Shown: positions 1 to 7,249 of the stretch, one piece after another
Position numbering within the stretch: the stretch's first letter is position 1
How the letters are laid out: each line of letters opens with the position of its first letter
Origin: Aristaeella hokkaidonensis
Lineage (GTDB): Bacteria; Bacillota; Clostridia; Christensenellales; Aristaeellaceae
Direction: 5' to 3'
Length of the DNA: 64,000 nt
Assembly: GCF_018128945.1 (NCBI RefSeq)
Contig: NZ_CP068393.1
Location: forward strand, 682,001 to 746,000
Notes under the pieces: generated by a model
The model's input: the letters and a program-made list of their open reading frames with translations, nothing else
Databases searched by the model: none
What the model was told of the DNA's origin: nothing
Position numbers and translations under genes: made by a program

Positions 1-729
1 GGAGAAGACGGAAAGGAAATCCGCCAGACTGTCTTTGAATTCAAAGGCCCCGGCGTACTGCAGGGACTGCATAACCTGGACGCGTCCATTACCTCTTTTG
101 CCCACAGCTGCTTCCAATATGCCCTGAGCGTTAAGCAGGATCTGTGGTTCTCCACCAAAGACACAATCAGCAAGACCTATGACCACCGGTTCAAGGATAT
201 CTTTGCTGAACTGTATGAGAACCAGTATAAAGAAGCCTTTAAAAAGGCCGGGATTACCTATTTCTACACTCTGATCGATGACGCCGTGGCACGGGTGGTT
301 CGCTCTGAGGGTGGCTTTATCTGGGCTTGCAAAAACTACGACGGCGACGTGATGAGCGATATGATTGCCACTGCCTTCGGTTCCCTGGCCATGATGACGT
401 CCGTGCTTGTGAGCCCGAACGGACAGTTTGAGTATGAAGCTGCACATGGTACTGTTACCCGGCATTACTACCGCTACCTGAAGGGAGAAGAAACCAGCAC
501 TAACCCTGTGGCGACGATCTTTGCCTGGAGCGGAGCATTGCGCAAGCGCGGCGAGATGGACAACCTGCCGGATCTGCAGGCCTTTGCTGACAAACTGGAG
601 AAGGCCACGCTGGATACCATCAACAGCGGTATTATGACCAAGGACCTGGCGCTGCTGTATGAAGGAGAGGCAAAGGCAGTCAACAGCAAAGAGTTCCTGG
701 CTGCCATCCGGGAAAGACTGGAAGCATGA
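1..729 (+). CDS. icd: NADP-dependent isocitrate dehydrogenase, 3' part
   Basis: The frame is open from the first base, so the gene begins upstream of the window; 242 C-terminal residues are present. It oxidatively decarboxylates isocitrate to 2-oxoglutarate in the cytosol. The visible part carries the metal-binding stretch [11 protein letters not shown] and the coenzyme-site region [12 protein letters not shown], which place it in the eukaryote-like dimeric NADP-IDH subfamily rather than the E. coli type. The stop is TGA at 727-729. Only 33 bases separate the stop from the -35 box of the next transcription unit. A heptamer repeat (AATTCAG type) lies just after the stop. Confidence 0.93.
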   Translation, partial: GEDGKEIRQTVFEFKGPGVLQGLHNLDASITSFAHSCFQYALSVKQDLWFSTKDTISKTYDHRFKDIFAELYENQYKEAFKKAGITYFYTLIDDAVARVVRSEGGFIWACKNYDGDVMSDMIATAFGSLAMMTSVLVSPNGQFEYEAAHGTVTRHYYRYLKGEETSTNPVATIFAWSGALRKRGEMDNLPDLQAFADKLEKATLDTINSGIMTKDLALLYEGEAKAVNSKEFLAAIRERLEA

Positions 730-737
730 TGACAGTT

Positions 738-755
738 CAGAATTCAGAATTAATG
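738..755. repeat. AATTCAG-type heptamer repeat, short copy
   Basis: This holds two and a half degenerate heptamers (cagaattcagaatta) between icd and the ncRNA promoter. It is the shortest example of the AATTCAG family found at many intergenic sites in the window. Confidence 0.6.
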
Positions 756-762
756 GTTTGAC

Positions 763-791
763 TTGACGGGAAATCCAGGTGCGGATATAAT
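763..791 (+). promoter_or_regulatory. Strong sigma-A promoter for the ncRNA
   Basis: TTGACG at 763-768, a 17-base spacer and a perfect TATAAT at 786-791 predict a start near 798. No credible start codon with a ribosome-binding site follows before the terminator at 984-1029, so the product is probably a non-coding RNA. Confidence 0.75.
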
Positions 792-797
792 AATGAC

Positions 798-1030
798 AGA
801 CATCCTGGGGTTCGCGACAGCCTTTCGGTTTTCCCCACATTTCACAAAATGGAGCCCGGGTCCAAAGAACGATATGTCATGCCCCCGTCTTGTACGCCAG
901 GGGACGGCAGAGTCGATCGGCAGGGCACCAGCCTGCTTTACAGAGCGGGTGAAAAAACGAGGGCATCGGCTCCCTGGGTCAATGTTGAAAAAAGAGTCCT
1001 TCCGCGAATGCGGAAGGGCTTTTTTCAACA
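798..1030 (+). ncRNA. ssrS: Candidate 6S RNA
   Basis: A strong promoter and a strong terminator bound about 230 bases with no plausible gene. The 5' end contains CCTGGGG then TTCGCG, and the 3' end before the terminator contains GGGCATCGGCTCCCTGGG. CCUGGGG (804-810) can pair with CCCUGGG (972-978), and AGCC about 8 bases further in can pair with GGCU, giving the closed-end, interrupted-helix form expected of 6S RNA. The GUUCGC and GGCAUC elements resemble those of E. coli 6S. If correct, it binds sigma-A RNA polymerase holoenzyme and the mature RNA is about 180 nt. The identification rests on motif and pairing only; another structured RNA is possible. Confidence 0.55.
984..1029 (+). terminator. 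Intrinsic terminator after the ncRNA
   Basis: This is a near-perfect hairpin of about 20 bp: GTTGAAAAAAG and CCTTCCGC pair with GCGGAAGG and CTTTTTTCAAC around a GAAT loop. A and T runs in the arms let it work on both strands, so it could also stop the minus-strand MMPL transcript. Confidence 0.85.
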
Positions 1031-1031
1031 A

Positions 1032-1138
1032 ATGAAATATCTGGCTTTGCCAGATGTGAAATAAACCCGCCGATGGCGGGTTTGTGAAATATGTACCTGC
1101 GGCACATATGAAATATCCGGCTGAAGCCGGATGTGATA
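1032..1138. repeat. Hairpin array 1 (TGAAATAT linkers)
   Basis: Four small perfect hairpins follow one another: ATCTGG/CCAGAT, AACCCGCC/GGCGGGTT, a GTRCC/GGCAC stem and ATCCGG/CCGGAT. They are joined by the constant linker TGTGAAATA(T) and end in ATGTGATAG. Stem sequences differ while linkers are conserved. The array starts directly after the terminator at 984-1029, in the gap between convergent transcripts. Confidence 0.85.
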
Positions 1139-1144
1139 GTTTGT

Positions 1145-3358
1145 TTACCGCTTTTTGGAGATGATGAAGCTGTCAAGGGCAGAAAGGACACCGGGAAGGA
1201 CGAAAAGGATCAGCAGGGTGGCGGAAATGGCGCCGCGGGAGATGGTCAGGCAGATTTCGCCGATGGCAGGATTCGCGAACACATATCCCAGGATGCCGGC
1301 GGCGACGATCATGATGGAAGCAGAAGTCAGGATCGTGTGCAGGGAACCGTTATAAGCACCGAGGATGGAAGCCTGACGATCTGACGTGAGCCGGTGTTCA
1401 CGGTAATAGGAAGTATAGAGAATGGCATAATCCACGGTGGCGCCCATAAGGATGCACTGCACCATAAGAATAGCCAGGTAATACATGGCGCCGCCGCTGA
1501 GGCCGATGAAGGTCATGGTCAGATAGATGCCGCACTGGACGGTCAGAACCAGGATCAGGGGAACAACCAGGGAACGGAAGGTCAGGGCGACAACGATGAA
1601 GATTGCCAGGGCGGAAATCAGGGTAATACGGTTCATTTCCGCATCAAAGGTATGGGACATTTCCTGATTCATCACAGAAGTTCCGATCAGCCAGGTTTCA
1701 CCTTCCAGCAGGTTATCACATCTTTCCGCAAGGGAATCAAGGAAGGCGCGGGTCTCGTCTGAATCCTCCGGATAGACTGTCGTCAGGATGACGCGGCCGT
1801 AATGTTCACCTTCCAGCTTTGCCACGCTTTCACGGATTGTTTCACCGGCGTCCGTAATCATCTGGCGGGTATCGTCTTTGATCATGGCTGCGAACCGGGA
1901 ATCATCCAGGACATGATCCTGCAGCCAGGAGATCAGTTCTTCGGGCGTCATTGCCCAGGTATCATCATAGGCTGTCCGGGAGGCCATGAACAGGGACATG
2001 GCGGACTTGTCCTCCAGATCGGAGAACTTATCCATATATACAAGCTTGATCAGGGACGCATCAGGAGCGTTTTCTCCGCTGAAAAGCGCGGTGATTTCAT
2101 CCGCCCGGTATGCTTTTCCCAGGGTATTGCAGTACGCGGCGATATTTGTCACATGCTCATCCTGCTCCAGGGGAGCCAGTACATCCGCAATCCTGCCTTT
2201 GTCTTTTGATTCATAGAGCAGCACAATGGAATGCTGTTCGGCAAACTCTGCTTCCACAGCGTTGTTCATCTGCAGCATATACAGGATCCGGGTGTTGTTT
2301 TTCAGGATAAAGGCTCCGGCAAACAGAACCAGGAATACAAGGAGCAGAATAATCCTGCGGCGGAATTCAAAGCGTGAGCATCCGGCAGCCGGAATATGCA
2401 GGGCTTTTTTACGGGTTTTTACGATCCATTTGTCACTGATAAGAATCAGGAAGGGAAGGACAGTAAAGATGCAGATCAGGCTGACGATGACGCTCTTGGC
2501 CAGCGCAAAGCCCATATCCGCACCAAGCTTAAAGCTCATGAAACCCAGACAGAGCAGACCGGCAAAGGTGGTCAGGGAACTGCCGGCGACAGCCGGGAAG
2601 GCGGCAGTAATAGCCGCCTTCATGGCAGAAGGATTATCAGCACATTTCTCTTTTTCCTGGGTATAACGGTTCAGCAGGATGATGGAGTAATCCATGGAAA
2701 GAACCAGCTGCAGGATGCCGACGATGGAGTTTGTGTATTCGGAAATACCCGGAAGAAGCACATTGGTTCCCAGATTGATGGCAACCGCGATACCGATGTT
2801 CACCATAAAGACAACCGGTTCAAACCAGGAATTGCACATAAGCAGCAGAAGTACAAGCACCAGGCTGACTGCAATGACCATGACATACAGCGGCAGCATG
2901 GGAACGTTGGCTTCATGAATGGTTCCGCCTGTGGCAACCGCACGGCTGTCATAAAGATCATGCACGGCCCTGAAGAGAGCGGCTGCTTCCTTTGAATGGC
3001 TGTCATATTCCGTTGTGATTTCATACAGCGTATATCCGTTATGGTTATACCTGTTCCCGGGCTCCCAGGTTACCTGGGCATCAGCAGCCAGGGCAGAAAG
3101 ATCATGCAGGATCTCTTCTTTTTCCGAAGCTGAAAGATCCGGAATCATCACCCTCAGCTGTGACGAAGCTGAGGGGCCGAATTCCTGCTCCATCAGCTGC
3201 ATACCCTGCTTCATCCGGGATTCCGCTGAAAGGTATTTTGTCAGATCATAATTGATCCGGACCTGTCCCATGAGCGGCAGGGACACTGCCGCCAGAACCA
3301 GAAAGAGGCAAAGAAGAATTTTTCGCTTCTCCACCAGAAAAGACGCCACTTTTTTCAT
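1145..3358 (-). CDS. MMPL/RND-family transporter
   Basis: A 737-residue inner-membrane exporter of the MMPL (HAE3-like) branch of the RND superfamily. It has two matching halves, each with one N-terminal membrane helix, an extracytoplasmic domain and a block of five or six helices. Each helix block holds the conserved Asp-Tyr proton-relay segment (SMDYSIILLNRY in half one, ATVDYAILYTSYYREH in half two). A GGGAGG ribosome-binding site precedes the ATG. It is divergent from a TetR regulator, and both promoters share a dyad operator, so it is probably induced by whatever ligand that TetR binds. Substrate unknown; lipids or amphiphilic toxic compounds are typical of the family. Confidence 0.9.
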   Translation of the reverse strand: MKKVASFLVEKRKILLCLFLVLAAVSLPLMGQVRINYDLTKYLSAESRMKQGMQLMEQEFGPSASSQLRVMIPDLSASEKEEILHDLSALAADAQVTWEPGNRYNHNGYTLYEITTEYDSHSKEAAALFRAVHDLYDSRAVATGGTIHEANVPMLPLYVMVIAVSLVLVLLLLMCNSWFEPVVFMVNIGIAVAINLGTNVLLPGISEYTNSIVGILQLVLSMDYSIILLNRYTQEKEKCADNPSAMKAAITAAFPAVAGSSLTTFAGLLCLGFMSFKLGADMGFALAKSVIVSLICIFTVLPFLILISDKWIVKTRKKALHIPAAGCSRFEFRRRIILLLVFLVLFAGAFILKNNTRILYMLQMNNAVEAEFAEQHSIVLLYESKDKGRIADVLAPLEQDEHVTNIAAYCNTLGKAYRADEITALFSGENAPDASLIKLVYMDKFSDLEDKSAMSLFMASRTAYDDTWAMTPEELISWLQDHVLDDSRFAAMIKDDTRQMITDAGETIRESVAKLEGEHYGRVILTTVYPEDSDETRAFLDSLAERCDNLLEGETWLIGTSVMNQEMSHTFDAEMNRITLISALAIFIVVALTFRSLVVPLILVLTVQCGIYLTMTFIGLSGGAMYYLAILMVQCILMGATVDYAILYTSYYREHRLTSDRQASILGAYNGSLHTILTSASIMIVAAGILGYVFANPAIGEICLTISRGAISATLLILFVLPGVLSALDSFIISKKR

Positions 3359-3415
3359 ATCAATACAGCCTCCCGTTTCTATCCTTGACTGCGGGAGTTC
3401 ATAATCTTAACCCGC

Positions 3416-3527
3416 TTGACAGAGCTTATTGCTCCAAATAAAATTATAAACAACAGGTGTTGACAAAACAACCGACAGTTCATGTTCGCTTGGACCAATT
3501 GTCAACATATGGAAGAAAAGTGTTGAC
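3416..3527. promoter_or_regulatory. Overlapping divergent promoters with TetR-type operator
   Basis: Plus strand: TTGACA (3416-3421), 17 bases, TAAAAT (3439-3444), reading toward the TetR gene. Minus strand: TTGTTT (3466-3471), 17 bases, TATAAT (3443-3448), reading toward the MMPL gene. The two -10 boxes overlap. TGTTGACAA (3458-3466) lies in the minus-strand spacer and at the plus-strand start site; its inverted partner TTGTCAACA is at 3499-3507, and a third half-site TGTTGAC is at 3521-3527. Repressor bound here could silence both genes. Positions are read directly; the binding is inference. Confidence 0.7.
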
Positions 3528-3555
3528 TTATTTCCTGAAAAAAGGAGTAGAACTG

Positions 3556-4095
3556 ATGGAGAAGAAAGAAGACCGCCGGGTGACAATGACCAGGCGGATG
3601 CTGAAAGAGGCGCTGACGGAGTTGCTGCGCGAGACAGATATCTATCATGTTTCCATCCGGGAGCTTTGCCAGCGGGCAGATATTAACCGCACTACCTTTT
3701 ATAAATACTACGGAAGCCAGTTTGATCTCCTGACCGACATGGAGAATGACCTGCTGGTATTCCTTTCAAATACCATCCGGGAATATGCGGATGATCCGGT
3801 AAAGATCATTGAAACGGCCTGCGAGTATATGGAAAACCACCTGGAATTCGGACGGCTGATTATCAATAACAATGTGGACCCGCTGTTTCCCCAGAAACTT
3901 TTTTCCCTTCCGGAATTAAGAGAGACCGTGCTGACACGGTGCAGCGGACAGGAAGACGGACCGATGCAGGAATACCTGTTTCACTTTATCACCTACGGTG
4001 CATACCGAATCATCTCCATGTGGGTAAACAAAGAACAACGGGAACCTCCGGCGGAGATTGCACATTTGCTGATGAGACTAATACAGCTGGAATAA
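3556..4095 (+). CDS. TetR/AcrR-family transcriptional regulator
   Basis: A 179-residue regulator. The N-terminal helix-turn-helix (residues about 8-55) includes VSIRELCQRADINRTTFYKYYG, split here as VSIRELCQRADIN and RTTFYKYYG, typical of TetR proteins with a C-terminal TetR_C-like ligand domain. I chose the ATG at 3556 because AAAGGAG sits 7-10 bases upstream; an in-frame GTG at 3457 would place the start inside the operator. Divergent from the MMPL transporter and separated from it only by the shared promoter region, it is most likely the local repressor of the pump and of itself. Confidence 0.88.
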   Translation: MEKKEDRRVTMTRRMLKEALTELLRETDIYHVSIRELCQRADINRTTFYKYYGSQFDLLTDMENDLLVFLSNTIREYADDPVKIIETACEYMENHLEFGRLIINNNVDPLFPQKLFSLPELRETVLTRCSGQEDGPMQEYLFHFITYGAYRIISMWVNKEQREPPAEIAHLLMRLIQLE

Positions 4096-4121
4096 AACTT
4101 ACGTTTATTCGTAAGTTTTAT
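4092..4121 (+). terminator. Terminator mirroring the end of the TetR gene
   Basis: ATAAAACTTACG (4092-4103), which includes the TAA stop at 4093-4095, pairs perfectly with CGTAAGTTTTAT (4110-4121). It is followed at once by hairpin array 2. Confidence 0.8.
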
Positions 4122-4230
4122 CAATGAAATAAATCAGCTTCGCTGATTTATGAAATATTGCGGCTGAAGCCGCAATGTGAAATATGTGCCTGCGGCACAT
4201 GTGAAATATCCGGCTAAAGCCGGATGTGAT
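4122..4230. repeat. Hairpin array 2 (TGAAATAT linkers)
   Basis: Four hairpins: AAATCAGC/GCTGATTT, ATTGCGGC/GCCGCAAT, ATGTGCC/GGCACAT and ATCCGGC/GCCGGAT. They are joined by TGAAATAT or TGTGAAATAT, open with AATGAAATA and close with ATGTGATGA. The last two stems are nearly identical to those of array 1. Confidence 0.88.
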
Positions 4231-4310
4231 GAAGACCTGAATAAGTCCACAAGAAAGGTCAAAACAGGAGTGAATGGAAATGATATTCTTTTCATGCAGG
4301 AGGCGAAGGC

Positions 4311-5201
4311 ATGAAAGAATGGACTGAATCGGTTCAGCGGATGATCGACTGGATCGAGACGCATCCGGATCAGAACAAGGTACTGGAGAACCTGTCTGAC
4401 GAGATTGGCTATTCTCCCTGGTACTGTTCCGTTCTGTTCCATGACGCGACAGGGATGACCCTGAAATCATACATGTCCGGCAGGCGCCTGGCCCGGGCTG
4501 CGGAAGAGATCAGGGATACAGGGGACAGGATCCTGGACATTGCCGTGAAATACGGGTATTCCTCACAGGAAGTATTGTCCAGGCAGTTCCGGGAGCAGTT
4601 CGGATGTACACCGGCTGCGTACCGGCGGAAGCCGGTCCCTATTCCGCTGCAGACCCATAAACACGTTCTGCTTCCTGACTATGATGAAAAGAGGATAAGG
4701 ACTATGGAAGAATCGAGACTTGCTGTCCGGGTGGAGCACATTCCCGCACATAAATACCTGGGAATATGGGAAGAAAAGGCGGATAACTACTGCGACTTCT
4801 GGAAATACCATGACTGTGATACGGTGACCGGATTTGTGACCAGCATGGAAAAGATGGCCCATCCCATCGTTACCGCACATACAGCCGGATGGAAATGGAT
4901 TGACGGAAAACGCATCTATTTCTATGGTACCGGTGTGCCGGAAGACTATGACGGACCAATTCCGGAAGGATTTGAGCTCCGGGAAATTCCCGCAAGCGAC
5001 TACCTGGTGTTTTCCTATCCTGTGTTTGATTATATGACGGAAAACGTAGAAGTAATGGGTGCGGTGGAAAAACTGGCCTGGAACTTTGATCCATCAGACA
5101 AGGGTTATGTTTGGAACGAAGAAGCATGTCCTGACTACCAGCGGCATTATCCGGAAGGCTTGGGATATCAGGTGTTAAGGCCGGTAACCAGGCAGTCATG
5201 A
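4311..5201 (+). CDS. AraC-family regulator with GyrI-like effector domain
   Basis: 296 residues. Residues about 8-106 form a double helix-turn-helix of the AraC/XylS type, ending in the signature REQFGCTPAAYRR. From about residue 125 the protein has a GyrI-like/SOUL-fold small-molecule domain (integron-associated effector-binding family), in the Rob/BmrR-like order HTH then GyrI. Such proteins often sense drugs or cationic compounds. An AGGAGG site lies 8 bases before the ATG. The gene stands alone between array 2 and a terminator; its proximity to the MMPL/TetR pair fits an efflux or stress context, but that link is inference. Confidence 0.88.
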   Translation: MKEWTESVQRMIDWIETHPDQNKVLENLSDEIGYSPWYCSVLFHDATGMTLKSYMSGRRLARAAEEIRDTGDRILDIAVKYGYSSQEVLSRQFREQFGCTPAAYRRKPVPIPLQTHKHVLLPDYDEKRIRTMEESRLAVRVEHIPAHKYLGIWEEKADNYCDFWKYHDCDTVTGFVTSMEKMAHPIVTAHTAGWKWIDGKRIYFYGTGVPEDYDGPIPEGFELREIPASDYLVFSYPVFDYMTENVEVMGAVEKLAWNFDPSDKGYVWNEEACPDYQRHYPEGLGYQVLRPVTRQS

Positions 5202-5222
5202 TAATGACTGCTTAGTCACCGG
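5181..5222 (+). repeat. Mirrored 3' end of the AraC gene
   Basis: GCAGTCAT (5192-5199) pairs with ATGACTGC (5204-5211) around GATA. The outer sequences CCGGT and ACCGG extend an imperfect stem to about 19 bp. The stop codon lies in the loop. The AATGAAAAA repeat begins directly after it. Confidence 0.6.
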
Positions 5223-5254
5223 CAATGAAAAAAGAACAATGAAAAATGGTGGAA

Positions 5255-5282
5255 AAAACCTCTTCCTGGCGGAAGAGGTTTT
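5255..5282. terminator. Bidirectional intrinsic terminator
   Basis: AAAACCTCTTCC pairs with GGAAGAGGTTTT around TGGC, with T-rich flanks on both strands. It lies between the AraC gene (plus) and the motor-like operon (minus) and can end both transcripts. Confidence 0.85.
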
Positions 5283-5311
5283 CTTCGATTTGTATTCTTG
5301 CTCCATGTTTT

Positions 5312-5716
5312 TCATGCCTGACGCTTGCGAATCAGACGGATGATTCCTATGACTGCGGCACGGATCAGTGCGAAAATGGCAAACATGAAAATGAAGCCGC
5401 CTATTCCTGATACAATGTCCGCAAATTCCATATCTCCGGTACCGGTCAGACGCTGTCCGATTTCAATAGAGAACGTTATCACAAGGATCAGCGTGAATAC
5501 ATAAATCCAGGAGATGACCATAACATGGTTAGTTTTTGATAAATGCCGGAATAACGGATGAATGATAAATATCAGCAGTATGCCCAGGATGCCAATCACC
5601 AGAAAATGCATTTGTTTGTCTGAAAGTGTTCCTTCAAACTGATTGTTCATCTGACTTATTTTGTCATGAACCGTTGCAATCCAGTTGACAGCCTGATACA
5701 GCAGTTCTTTCAGCAT
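5312..5716 (-). CDS. Small four-helix membrane protein, last gene of the motor-like operon
   Basis: 134 residues. An amphipathic N-terminus (about 1-35) is followed by four predicted membrane helices near 37-56, 65-83, 95-108 and 111-126. The segment EIGQRLTGTGDMEFADIVSG between helices 2 and 3 weakly recalls the VanZ-like fold (a conserved Glu in a helix, then an acidic loop and DI.SG.GG), but similarity is too low to assign a function. It is 16 bases downstream of the preceding gene and clearly belongs to its operon. Function unknown. Confidence 0.75.
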   Translation of the reverse strand: MLKELLYQAVNWIATVHDKISQMNNQFEGTLSDKQMHFLVIGILGILLIFIIHPLFRHLSKTNHVMVISWIYVFTLILVITFSIEIGQRLTGTGDMEFADIVSGIGGFIFMFAIFALIRAAVIGIIRLIRKRQA

Positions 5717-5732
5717 AATAAATCCTTTCTTT

Positions 5733-6215
5733 TTATCTGCCCAGGGTCAGCTTCTCAGTAAAGGGCAGACCCCAGAAATACCAGGTGACGGTGGCCTCGC
5801 GGACGGAATGCATACTCCGGTCAGTGAGAATGGTGGCAGACAAATCTGTCTGGCGTCCGGAGGGGAGATCATGTGGGGTCTCTTCTCCAATCTGGAGCAC
5901 GTCACCCTGCATAGGAGTGATGCGGATCTCAATCACTTCAGCCTGCAGGAAAGAGTGGTTGTTCACATGGATCGTATAGGTCAGGAACTGATATTGATCC
6001 GCTTCTCCAAGCTCTTCATTTGTGAAGCGTGTACCAACAAAGGTATCGTTTTTCAGCTTGTTTTTTACATTATAGAAGACTTCCGACTGGGTGATGCCAT
6101 CATTGGCAACACATGAATCAAAACGGATGTCTATCCGGGCATTCAGATACAGCCAGCCTACACCGATGACAACGGCGAGAACCAAGACAATCAAGAAAAT
6201 AGCGAAGGCTTTCAC
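5733..6215 (-). CDS. Single-pass membrane protein with exported domain, motor-like operon
   Basis: 160 residues starting at a GTG with AGGAGG 7 bases upstream. A longer in-frame start (to 6281) would include the translated heptamer repeat and is rejected. One N-terminal membrane helix (residues about 3-24) is followed by an extracytoplasmic beta-rich domain of about 130 residues with no cysteine pair or catalytic motif I recognise. The spacing after the MotB/OmpA-like gene is about 80 bases and is filled by an AATTCAG repeat. Unknown function; a periplasm-side partner of the motor complex is plausible. Confidence 0.75.
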   Translation of the reverse strand: MKAFAIFLIVLVLAVVIGVGWLYLNARIDIRFDSCVANDGITQSEVFYNVKNKLKNDTFVGTRFTNEELGEADQYQFLTYTIHVNNHSFLQAEVIEIRITPMQGDVLQIGEETPHDLPSGRQTDLSATILTDRSMHSVREATVTWYFWGLPFTEKLTLGR

Positions 6216-6244
6216 TTGAATCCTCCTGTTTAGAAATAAGGACA

Positions 6245-6285
6245 GTGAATTCAGAATTAAGAATTCAGAATTATAACTCAATTAA
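6245..6285. repeat. AATTCAG-type heptamer repeat in the motor-like operon
   Basis: Five degenerate heptamers (gaattcagaattaagaattc and continuation) fill the gap between the second and third genes of the operon. They create an artificial N-terminal extension (NSEFLILNS) for the gene that ends at 5733. Confidence 0.8.
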
Positions 6286-6293
6286 TGCAAGCA

Positions 6294-7247
6294 TTAATTA
6301 CCGGAGAGGATACGATTCATTTCGTCGATCATTTCGGAATCCTTCAGGCTGAATTTGAATTCAACACGACGGGAAGCTTCCGCATCCTCAACACCGTCTA
6401 CATAGATCAGGTCAGCATAACTGCGGCCCTTTGCTGTCAGGATTTTCTGCAGCTGGTGTTTCTGTTCGGGCGTCAGGGAAGGCATCTTCAGGCAGTACAG
6501 GGCTACCTGAAGTGCTCGGTTCTGACTCAACTTCAGGTTGGATTCATAGGACCCCTTGGAGTCGGTATGACCTTCAATGATGATTTCACCAAGATAATCA
6601 GAGTAAGTATCCCGCAGAAGAACATCCAGGTAAACAGGAATGAAGCGATCCAGCAGATCTTTACCTTCCTGACGGATTTCAGCGCTGCCGGTTTCAAAGA
6701 AGACTGCGCTGTCCAGCATGATATCACCGGTGTTCGGATCCACGGCAGCCTTGAGGTTGGCGGCGGCCAGGGAACTGGACAGATCCTGAATCATGGTGGT
6801 ACGGATACCGATGAGGTTATCAATGCGCAGCGCCTGTGCATTCAGCAGGTCTTTCTGCTCCTGCAACTGTATGGTAGCCGCTTCCAGATCCGCTTCCTTG
6901 GAGGAAAGTACGATCTGCAGGTCGGACAGGGTCTTTTCCTGATCGTCCAGTTTTACTTTCAGGGCGTCCAGATCCCCCTGGATAATGACCAGGCGGGCTT
7001 CCTTGGAATCCAGCTCATCCCGGGCCAGCTGCAGGTCAATAGCCTGCTGGTCCAGCACAATCTGCTGATCATTCAGTTCCTTTGTCTTGGTCTCCAGCAT
7101 GGTGAAATACTGATAGAGACTGTAGGTCAGAACCAGCACAAAGATAAGCAGCAGGGCTGCCATCATATCGGAATAGCTGATCCAGCTGGCGCCGGTCCCG
7201 GAGGAACCCCGGCCGGCCCGTCGGTTATGGATGCGTTGACGTGCCAT
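6294..7247 (-). CDS. MotB/OmpA-like motor protein (ZorB-like)
   Basis: 317 residues. One N-terminal membrane helix (about 25-46) carries Asp27 in SYSDMMAALLLIF, the position of the proton-binding Asp of MotB. A coiled coil follows (about 50-150). The C-terminal OmpA-family peptidoglycan-binding domain (about 170-300) has GHTDSKGSYESNLKLSQNRA, with the expected Asp and Arg ligands of peptidoglycan. The ATG lies 2 bases after the upstream stop, with AGGAGG inside the upstream gene end, so translation is coupled. With the MotA/TolQ-like partner it should form a proton-driven unit anchored to the wall. ZorB of the Zorya defence system has this architecture; flagellar MotB is the alternative, but no flagellar gene is nearby. 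Confidence 0.85.
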   Translation of the reverse strand: MARQRIHNRRAGRGSSGTGASWISYSDMMAALLLIFVLVLTYSLYQYFTMLETKTKELNDQQIVLDQQAIDLQLARDELDSKEARLVIIQGDLDALKVKLDDQEKTLSDLQIVLSSKEADLEAATIQLQEQKDLLNAQALRIDNLIGIRTTMIQDLSSSLAAANLKAAVDPNTGDIMLDSAVFFETGSAEIRQEGKDLLDRFIPVYLDVLLRDTYSDYLGEIIIEGHTDSKGSYESNLKLSQNRALQVALYCLKMPSLTPEQKHQLQKILTAKGRSYADLIYVDGVEDAEASRRVEFKFSLKDSEMIDEMNRILSGN

Positions 7248-7249
7248 GG

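Noticed and set aside
6216..6281. N-terminal extension (NSEFLILNS) of the gene ending at 5733
   Set aside because: It is translated heptamer repeat; the GTG at 6215 has a proper AGGAGG site.
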